From Pontitalea aquivivens (GTDB taxonomy: Bacteria; Pseudomonadota; Alphaproteobacteria; Rhodobacterales; Rhodobacteraceae): DNA of 64,000 nucleotides. Within the stretch, counting starts at the first letter, position 1. Each line of letters begins with the position of its first letter. The stretch lies in assembly GCF_046507575.1 (NCBI RefSeq), contig NZ_JBKFEY010000010.1, forward strand, positions 1-64,000, given 5' to 3'. The notes under the pieces were generated by a model. It had not been told where the DNA came from and did no database searches. It saw only the letters and a list, made by a program, of their open reading frames with translations. Shown piece after piece: positions 58,098-64,000 of this stretch. Position numbers and translations under genes: made by a program.

Positions 58098-59510
58098 ATG
58101 GGCGAAACACCGATACTTCTGTGGCTGCGGCGGGATTTCCGGCTAAGCGATCACCCGGCCATGGCGGCCGCCGTGGCGACGGGGCGGCCGGTGATCCCGG
58201 TCTTTATCCATGACGAGACGGTCGAGGCGCTGGGCGCCGCGCCGAAATGGCGGCTGGGGGCGGCGGTCGGGCATTTCGCGGGGCTGCTGGACCGGATCGG
58301 GTCGCGCCTGATCCTGCGGCGCGGCCCCGCGCTGGACGTGCTGCGCGCGCTGGTCGCGCAGACCGGGGCGGGGGCGGTCTGTTGGTCGCGGCTTTACGAT
58401 CCGGTCTCGGTTGCGCGCGACACCGGCGTCAAGGCCGCGCTGAAGGCGGCAGGCATCGCGGCGCAGAGCTTTGCCGGGCACCTGCTGTTCGAACCCTGGA
58501 CGGTGCAGACCGGCGCGGGCGGGCCCTATCGGGTCTATTCGCCCTATTGGCGCGCGGTCAAGGGACGTGAGGTTCTGCCCGCGCTTCCGGCGATTCATCA
58601 GCTTCGTGCGCCAGGCCATTGGCCAGAAAGCGAAAGTCTGGAAGACTGGCGGATGGGCGGGGCGCTGCGGCGGGGCGCTGCGGTGGTCGCGCGCCACGCG
58701 CAGGTTGGCGAGGCGGCGGCGCTGGACCGGCTGGACCGTTTCATCCGCGGGCGGATCGACCGCTATCAGGACCGGCGCGACTTTCCGGCGGAACCCGCCA
58801 CCTCGGGCCTGTCGGAAAACCTGACGCTGGGTGAAATCTCGGCCAGGGTGGTCTGGCATGCGGGCTGGCGCGCGCTGCAGGAAGGTGCTGCGGGGGCGGA
58901 ACATTTCCTGAAGGAACTGGTCTGGCGCGAATTTGCCTGGCATCTGCTGCACCATTTCCCGGATCTGGCCCAGGACAACTGGCGCGCGGAATGGAAGGAT
59001 TTTCCCTGGCGCGGGGACAATGACGATGCCGAGGCCTGGCGGCGCGGCATGACCGGCGAACCCTTTGTCGATGCGGCCATGCGGCAGATGTATGTGACCG
59101 GCACGATGCACAACCGCGCGCGCATGATCGCGGCATCCTACCTGACCAAGCATCTGCTGACCGACTGGCGCGTGGGCCTGAAATGGTTTGAAGACTGCCT
59201 GATCGACTGGGACCCGGCGGCCAATGCGATGGGCTGGCAATGGGTGGCGGGATCCGGCCCCGACGCGGCCCCCTATTTTCGCGTGTTCAACCCCGGGGGG
59301 CAGGCGGAAAAATTCGACAAGACAGGTGGTTATCTGGAAAAGTTCATCGCCGAGGGGCGGCCTTCGCCGGCCCCCGAGGCGCTGGAATTCTTTGCCGCCT
59401 GCCCGAAATCCTGGGGCCTTTCGCCGGACCAGAGCTATCCCGTGCGCCGGATTTCCCTTGACGCAGGGCGCAAGCGGGCTTTGACTGCCTATGCGGCGCG
59501 CGAAAAGTGA
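58098..59510 (+). CDS. phrB: Deoxyribodipyrimidine photolyase
   Basis: Light-driven repair of UV pyrimidine dimers; 470 residues. N-terminal antenna domain (LLWLRRDFRLSDHPAMAAAV) and C-terminal FAD domain with FLKELVWREFAWHLLHHFP, the signature MRQMYVTGTMHNRARMIAASYLTKHLL and DWDPAANAMGWQWVAGSGPDAAPYFRVFNP. Located between the aminotransferase and cfa. Confidence 0.96.
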   Translation: MGETPILLWLRRDFRLSDHPAMAAAVATGRPVIPVFIHDETVEALGAAPKWRLGAAVGHFAGLLDRIGSRLILRRGPALDVLRALVAQTGAGAVCWSRLYDPVSVARDTGVKAALKAAGIAAQSFAGHLLFEPWTVQTGAGGPYRVYSPYWRAVKGREVLPALPAIHQLRAPGHWPESESLEDWRMGGALRRGAAVVARHAQVGEAAALDRLDRFIRGRIDRYQDRRDFPAEPATSGLSENLTLGEISARVVWHAGWRALQEGAAGAEHFLKELVWREFAWHLLHHFPDLAQDNWRAEWKDFPWRGDNDDAEAWRRGMTGEPFVDAAMRQMYVTGTMHNRARMIAASYLTKHLLTDWRVGLKWFEDCLIDWDPAANAMGWQWVAGSGPDAAPYFRVFNPGGQAEKFDKTGGYLEKFIAEGRPSPAPEALEFFAACPKSWGLSPDQSYPVRRISLDAGRKRALTAYAAREK

Positions 59511-59563
59511 ACCTGGCACGCCCGCCATGCGTATCCGGTTGAAAACGCTCAAGGGGGACGCAG

Positions 59564-60793
59564 ATGTTCGACATGGATGCCAAGGTGCTGACCGATACCG
59601 CGGGGCAGAAGAACCTGCCGCGCTGGTTCGCGCGGGTCTTTGCCGTGGCGGGGCGCGGGGTGGCGCATGGGCAGCTGGATTTCGTCCTGCCCGACGGGCG
59701 GCGCTTTCGCATCCGCGCCGCCGCACCCGGGCCGCAGGCCGAGGTGGTGGTGCATGATCCCGACATTTTCGCCCGCCTGATCCGCGAGGGCGATCTGGGC
59801 TTTTGCGAGGCCTATCTGGATGGCGGCTGGTCCTCGCCCGATCTGATGGCCTTCATGGATCTGATCCATGCCGACAATGACGATCTGTATGACGGTTTTC
59901 CGGGCCTGGGCCTGCTGCGCAAATATGAGGCCTTCCGCCACTGGCTGCGCGGCAATTCACGCGCGCAGGCCCGGCGCAACATCGCGGCGCATTACGATCT
60001 GGGCAATGATTTCTACGCGCTCTGGCTGGACCCCTCGATGACCTATTCCTCGGCGCTTTATCGCGGCACCGATGACCTGCAAGAGGCGCAGCGCCAGAAA
60101 TACGCCGCCATGGTCGATGCGCTGGACGTCGCGCCGGGCGCGCATGTCCTGGAAATCGGCTGCGGCTGGGGGGGCTTTGCCGAATATGCCGCGGGCGAAC
60201 GCGGGCTGCGCCTGACCTGCCTGACGATTTCACAGGCCCAGCACGATTATGCCGTGGCCCGCATCGCGCGCGCGGGCCTGGCCGGCCGGGTCGAAATCCG
60301 CCTGCAGGATTACCGCGATACCACCGGCCAGTTCGACGCCATCGCCTCGATCGAGATGTTCGAGGCGGTGGGCGAAAAATACTGGCCCACCTGTTTCGAT
60401 GTGGTCCACGACCGGCTCAGGCCCGGGGGAAAGGCCTGCCTGCAGGTCATCACCGTGCAGGAAAAGCGTTTTCAGATCTATCGACAAAGCCCGGATTTCA
60501 TTCAGAAATACATCTTCCCCGGCGGTATGCTGCCGCCGCCTTCGAAGATGCAATCCCTGCCGCAGGCGGCGGGGCTGCGGCCCCTGGGGGGGCTGTCCTT
60601 CGGGCGCGATTACGCGCGCACGCTGCGCGTCTGGTACGAACGTTTCAATGCCCGCTGGCCCGAAATCGCCGCGATGGGGTTTGATGCGCGCTTCCGGCGG
60701 ATGTGGAATTTCTATCTTGCCTCTTGCGCCGGTGCCTTTGAGTACGGAAACTGCGATGTGACGCAATTCCGCTATGAAAGGCCCGGGGGGTAG
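59564..60793 (+). CDS. cfa: Cyclopropane-fatty-acyl-phospholipid synthase
   Basis: SAM-dependent methylation of membrane lipid double bonds; 409 residues. The C-terminal methyltransferase domain shows HYDLGNDFYALWLDPSMTYSSALY, VLEIGCGWGGFAEYAA, LTISQAQHDYA, QDYRDTTGQFDAIASIEMFEAVGEKYW and the late QKYIFPGGMLPP. Its stop abuts the trgA start by one base, so the two are probably cotranscribed. Confidence 0.95.
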   Translation: MFDMDAKVLTDTAGQKNLPRWFARVFAVAGRGVAHGQLDFVLPDGRRFRIRAAAPGPQAEVVVHDPDIFARLIREGDLGFCEAYLDGGWSSPDLMAFMDLIHADNDDLYDGFPGLGLLRKYEAFRHWLRGNSRAQARRNIAAHYDLGNDFYALWLDPSMTYSSALYRGTDDLQEAQRQKYAAMVDALDVAPGAHVLEIGCGWGGFAEYAAGERGLRLTCLTISQAQHDYAVARIARAGLAGRVEIRLQDYRDTTGQFDAIASIEMFEAVGEKYWPTCFDVVHDRLRPGGKACLQVITVQEKRFQIYRQSPDFIQKYIFPGGMLPPPSKMQSLPQAAGLRPLGGLSFGRDYARTLRVWYERFNARWPEIAAMGFDARFRRMWNFYLASCAGAFEYGNCDVTQFRYERPGG

Positions 60794-61234
60794 ATGCCGA
60801 CAGCAGCCAAACTTTTTGCCGCGGTGGCGTTGGCGTTGGCGGGGTTCTTTACCGGCGCGCTGGTGCTGCAATACCTGCCGGGCGTGGCGGGGGGCGGGCG
60901 GCTGCCGCTGACTGCGGCCTCGATCGGGCTTTTGCTGGGCTGGCAGGTGATCGGCCGGTCGGTGGGCCGGGGGATGTGGCTTGCGGCGCAGGCGGGGATG
61001 CGGGCCTCGGTCTATCTGGTCATTCTGGTGCTGTTCTTCCTGGGCACGCTGCAGATGATCCGCTGGTCGGTGCGGATGCGCTATGATGGCCCGTTCGAGG
61101 CGCTGACCGACATTGTGGGGCAGGGCCTGGACATGGGGGCCGCCGCGCTGCGGCCCGATGTGGTGATCGTTCTGTTCCTGGGTGGCGCGCTTGCCGGCAT
61201 CGCCTCGGAATGGGCGCATCGGCGCTGGGTCTGA
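60794..61234 (+). CDS. trgA: TrgA-like membrane protein
   Basis: A 146-residue protein with four predicted membrane helices (AAKLFAAVALALAGFFTGALVLQYL, LTAASIGLLLGWQVIG, YLVILVLFFLGTLQMI, DVVIVLFLGGALAGIASEW). It matches TrgA of Rhodobacter, found next to trgB and cysK in the tellurite resistance locus of R. sphaeroides. The gene order here is trgA, a trgB remnant, cysK, which supports the call; biochemical role is unknown. Confidence 0.82.
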   Translation: MPTAAKLFAAVALALAGFFTGALVLQYLPGVAGGGRLPLTAASIGLLLGWQVIGRSVGRGMWLAAQAGMRASVYLVILVLFFLGTLQMIRWSVRMRYDGPFEALTDIVGQGLDMGAAALRPDVVIVLFLGGALAGIASEWAHRRWV

Positions 61235-61248
61235 GGGGCGGGCACGGC

Positions 61249-61443
61249 TTGACGATCCGGTATTTCCTGTATGGCACCCTGCGCCATCCGCCGCTTCTGG
61301 CGCGGGTGCTGGGGCGGGCCGCGGATGGCGTGGCCGCCCCGAACTGCGCCCCGAACTGCGCCCGGATCCGGGCCGCGATCCGGGTGATGATCTGTCGCCG
61401 GGGCCGGGGGCAGGGGGTTGAGGCTTTGGCCCCCAGGGCCTAA
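61249..61443 (+). pseudogene. Truncated trgB remnant
   Basis: From TTG 61249 the frame reads TIRYFLYGTLRHPPLLARVLGR, the N-terminus of TrgB-type proteins (a gamma-glutamylcyclotransferase-like FxYGTLR start), then turns into a low-complexity tail containing a 12-bp duplication (GCCCCGAACTGC twice, 61336-61359) and ends after 64 codons. The normal protein is several hundred residues, so most of the gene is deleted. It sits exactly where trgB is expected between trgA and cysK. Confidence 0.75.
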
Positions 61444-61494
61444 GTCTTGGCAAACGGCATGACCATGACCACACGAACAGAAGAGGGACACCCC

Positions 61495-62526
61495 ATGCGC
61501 ATCTGCAACGATCTGGCCGAGGCGATCGGGAACACCCCGCTTGTCAGGCTGCGCCGCGCCTCGGAAATGACGGGCTGCACGATCCTGGGCAAGGCCGAGT
61601 TCATGAACCCCGGCCAGTCGGTCAAGGACCGCGCCGCGCTTTACATCATCCGCGATGCGGTGGCGCGCGGCCTGCTGAAGCCCGGCGGCACGATTGTCGA
61701 GGGCACGGCGGGCAATACCGGCATCGGGCTGGCGCTGGTCGGCGCCTCGATGGGCTTTCGCACGGTGATCGTGATCCCGGAAACGCAAAGCCAGGAAAAA
61801 AAGGACATGCTGCGCCTGGCCGGGGCCGAACTGGTACAGGTGCCGGCGGCGCCCTATTCCAACCCCAACAACTATGTCCGCTATTCCGGTCGCCTGGCCG
61901 CCGAACTGGCCAGAACCGAACCCAATGGCGCGATCTGGGCCAATCAGTTCGACAATGTCGCCAACCGCCAGGCCCATGTGGAAACCACCGGCCCCGAGAT
62001 CTGGGACCAGACCGGGGGCAAGGTCGATGGCTTCATCTGCGCCGTCGGTTCGGGCGGGACGCTGGCGGGGGTGGCGATGGCGCTGCAGCCCAGGGGCGTG
62101 CAGATCGGCCTGGCCGATCCCGAAGGTGCTGCACTGCACAGCTATTACACCGAAGGCGTGCTGAAGGCCGAAGGCTCGTCGATCACCGAAGGCATCGGGC
62201 AGGGGCGCATCACCGCCAATCTGGAAGGCATCCGCCCGGACATGAGCTTCCGCATCCCCGATGCCGAGGCGCTGCCCGTGGTCTTTGACCTGCTGTCGGA
62301 TGAAGGGCTGTGCCTGGGCGGATCGTCCGGCATCAACGTGGCCGGCGCGATCCGCATGGCGCAGGAAATGGGGCCGGGGCACACCATCGTCACCATCCTG
62401 TGCGATTACGGCACGCGCTATCAATCCAAGCTGTTCAACCCCGATTTCCTGCGCGCCAAGGGCCTGCCGGTGCCCGCGTGGCTGGACGGTCCGGGCCGCG
62501 CCATCCCCGAGGTCTATGAGGGATGA
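61495..62526 (+). CDS. cysK: Cysteine synthase A
   Basis: O-acetylserine sulfhydrylase, 343 residues, PLP-dependent. EAIGNTPLVRL, the Schiff-base Lys in NPGQSVKDRAALYII, GTAGNTGIGLALV, the phosphate loop GSGGTLAGVAM, and the C-terminal GLCLGGSSGINVAGA. Upstream ATG 61447 is possible, but ATG 61495 (MRICNDLAEAIG) matches the family start and has AGAGGGA upstream. Its partner enzyme cysE is near 31 kb. Overlaps the next gene in ATGATG. Confidence 0.94.
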   Translation: MRICNDLAEAIGNTPLVRLRRASEMTGCTILGKAEFMNPGQSVKDRAALYIIRDAVARGLLKPGGTIVEGTAGNTGIGLALVGASMGFRTVIVIPETQSQEKKDMLRLAGAELVQVPAAPYSNPNNYVRYSGRLAAELARTEPNGAIWANQFDNVANRQAHVETTGPEIWDQTGGKVDGFICAVGSGGTLAGVAMALQPRGVQIGLADPEGAALHSYYTEGVLKAEGSSITEGIGQGRITANLEGIRPDMSFRIPDAEALPVVFDLLSDEGLCLGGSSGINVAGAIRMAQEMGPGHTIVTILCDYGTRYQSKLFNPDFLRAKGLPVPAWLDGPGRAIPEVYEG

Positions 62527-64000
62527 TGCCTCTGCTGCGGCTTGCCGCCGTTCTTGTGCTGCTGGCGCTGCCCGCCACCGCGCAAGAGGTCCAGGCCCCG
62601 GATTATGCCGTCTGGGAACGCGAGGCGCAGACCGTTCGGCAGGCGGTGGATGACACCGTCATTGGCGACGAACGCCTGTCGCAGCTGCGCGCCGATGTGG
62701 TGAAATGGCGCAACACTTTCACCGCGGCGCAGGGTGTCAATGCCGACCGGATCGAGACGGTGCGCGGTCAGATCGAGGCCCTGGGCCCGGCCCCCGCGGA
62801 AGGCGAAACCGAAGATCCCGCGATCGCGGCGCGGCGCGCCGAACTGGCCGGGACGCTGGCCAGCCTTCAGGCGCCCCGCATCGCCGCCGCCGAAGCCGCG
62901 ACCGAGGCCGATGGCCTGATCCGCAGCATCGACCGGCTGGTGCGCGAGCGCCAGGCCGACAAGCTGTTGCGGCTGTCGCCATCGCCTGCCAATCCGGTCA
63001 ACTGGCCCGCCGCGGTATCGCTGGTGCGCTGGATGGGCGCGTGGATCTATGATGAAACCATCTGGCGCTTTACCCGGCCGATCAACCTGGAAACCTTGCG
63101 CAACAATGCGCCGCTGGTCGCGGTTCTGGTGCTGGTGGCGGGGGTGCTGCTGACGCGGGGCGGGCACTGGATGGGCCGCCTGACGCAATGGCTTCTGGCC
63201 CGGACGCAGATGCGCGGCCGCGGGCTGATCTCGGAACTGGTATCGCTGGGGCAGGTGGTGCTGCCGTTCCTGGGCGCGCTGATGCTGGTCACCGCGCTGG
63301 AAAAGACCGGGATGTTCGGGCCGATCCTGCTGGCGCTGTTCGGGGCCCTGCCGGGATTGCTGCTGGTGGTTCTGGCGGGCTGGTGGCTGGGCGCGCGGGT
63401 CTTTGGCGCGGGCGCGGGCGCGCTGGCGCTGCCCGATGAGGCGCGGGGCGAGGGCCGCTTTCACGCGCTGACGATGGGTCTGGCGCTGGCGCTTTACGGA
63501 TTGCTGCAGGAATGGATCGCGCCGCGCGCGCAGGATTATCTGGGCGGGGCAGGGACCATCGCGGCGGACAAGGCGCAGGAAGTGGCGCTGCGCGCGGATG
63601 CGGCGCTGGCGGTGCTGTCTGTGCCGCTGCAGGTCTTCGCCGCCCTGGCGCTGTTCCGCATGGGGCAGCTGCTGCGCCGGCGCGCGGTGGCGGCGACCCG
63701 CGCGGGCGAGGATGCCGAATTCCGGCTCAAGCTGATGGCGTGGCTCGGCAATGCGACGATCGTGATCGCGGTGGTGGCGCCCGCGCTGGGGCTGATCGGC
63801 TATGTCAGCGCGGCCGATGCGCTGATCTGGCCGGCGATCCTGACGCTGGCGGTGCTGGCGGTGGTGGGCCTGCTGCAGGGCTTTGTGGCCGAACTTTACG
63901 GCGTGCTGACCCGGCGCGAGGATCGCCTGGCCGAGGATCTGGTTCCGGTGGTGGCGGGTTTCGTGCTGATCCTTCTGGCGCTGCCGGTGCTGGCGCTGAT
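62523..64000 (+). CDS. MscS/MscK-type mechanosensitive channel, N-terminal part
   Basis: The frame begins MMPLLRLAAVLVLLALPATAQE (signal peptide) at ATG 62523 or 62526, overlapping the cysK stop, and continues open to the window edge. It shows a DUF3772-like periplasmic coiled domain (RQAVDDTVIGDERLSQLRADVVKWRN...ERQADKLLRL) and then many membrane helices (PLVAVLVLVAGVLLTRGGHW, ELVSLGQVVLPFLGALMLVTAL). This is the layout of large MscK-type channels; the pore domain lies beyond the window. At least 490 residues are visible. Confidence 0.85.
   Translation, partial: MMPLLRLAAVLVLLALPATAQEVQAPDYAVWEREAQTVRQAVDDTVIGDERLSQLRADVVKWRNTFTAAQGVNADRIETVRGQIEALGPAPAEGETEDPAIAARRAELAGTLASLQAPRIAAAEAATEADGLIRSIDRLVRERQADKLLRLSPSPANPVNWPAAVSLVRWMGAWIYDETIWRFTRPINLETLRNNAPLVAVLVLVAGVLLTRGGHWMGRLTQWLLARTQMRGRGLISELVSLGQVVLPFLGALMLVTALEKTGMFGPILLALFGALPGLLLVVLAGWWLGARVFGAGAGALALPDEARGEGRFHALTMGLALALYGLLQEWIAPRAQDYLGGAGTIAADKAQEVALRADAALAVLSVPLQVFAALALFRMGQLLRRRAVAATRAGEDAEFRLKLMAWLGNATIVIAVVAPALGLIGYVSAADALIWPAILTLAVLAVVGLLQGFVAELYGVLTRREDRLAEDLVPVVAGFVLILLALPVLAL

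Overview
This GC-rich window comes from an alphaproteobacterium of the family Rhodobacteraceae (Rhodobacter/Paracoccus-like; genus not resolvable). The assignment rests on a complete gene transfer agent (GTA) cluster of the R. capsulatus type, a circularly permuted two-piece tmRNA with the tag ANDNRAPVALAA, a trgA-(trgB remnant)-cysK locus, an E1-beta of pyruvate dehydrogenase carrying its own lipoyl domain, and a glnB-glnA pair next to an NAD(P)HX dehydratase gene.

Layout. Positions 1-3354 are the right end of a lower-GC genomic island inserted at the 3' end of tRNA-Leu(UAG). It carries an operon of a ribbon-helix-helix (RHH) repressor, a C5-cytosine DNA methyltransferase and a GHKL (MutL/MORC-like) ATPase that runs off the left edge. 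A second RHH gene diverges from this operon across two palindromic operators, followed by an excisionase-like gene and a tyrosine integrase. From 3467 the chromosome backbone begins: a dehydratase-only Nnr (epimerase domain deleted, N-terminal stub left), glnB and glnA, a lysine-2,3-aminomutase-like radical SAM enzyme, a secreted YceI protein and a cytochrome b561-YceI fusion. The fatty acid genes fabD, fabG, acpP and fabF follow, with thpR and mltG.

Positions 15700-30560 hold the GTA structural cluster on the + strand: small and large terminase, portal, head protein, protease, capsid, head-tail connectors, tail tube, chaperones, tape measure, distal tail protein, hub, NlpC/P60 peptidase, 1.3-kDa-residue tail-tip protein and a DUF2793 protein. 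A strong sigma70-like promoter overlapped by an inverted repeat, then a terminator-like hairpin, precede the first gene. cysE follows and is joined in frame to a small upstream gene.

The rest is central metabolism and housekeeping: pdhA-pdhB-pdhC with ftsB, class I aldolase, pgk, two cyclophilins, tyrS/anmK, enolase, a DMT-type exporter, an EEP-fold hydrolase, selO, a nucleoside hydrolase, an orphan iron-type binding protein, an ABC-F ATPase, fumC, sspB, ssrA, an orphan polyamine-type binding protein, a class V aminotransferase, photolyase, cfa, trgA, a trgB remnant, cysK and a partial MscS/MscK-type channel.

Two genome-level patterns recur. First, at least a dozen short direct tandem duplications, with 12- or 15-bp units inside reading frames and 11-17, 14 or 27 bp between genes. 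Second, a dispersed intergenic repeat built around a GAGTATTT/GAGGATATTT...AAGAAGAAG/AAGCCGAAG core, once forming a perfect 33-bp-arm palindrome.
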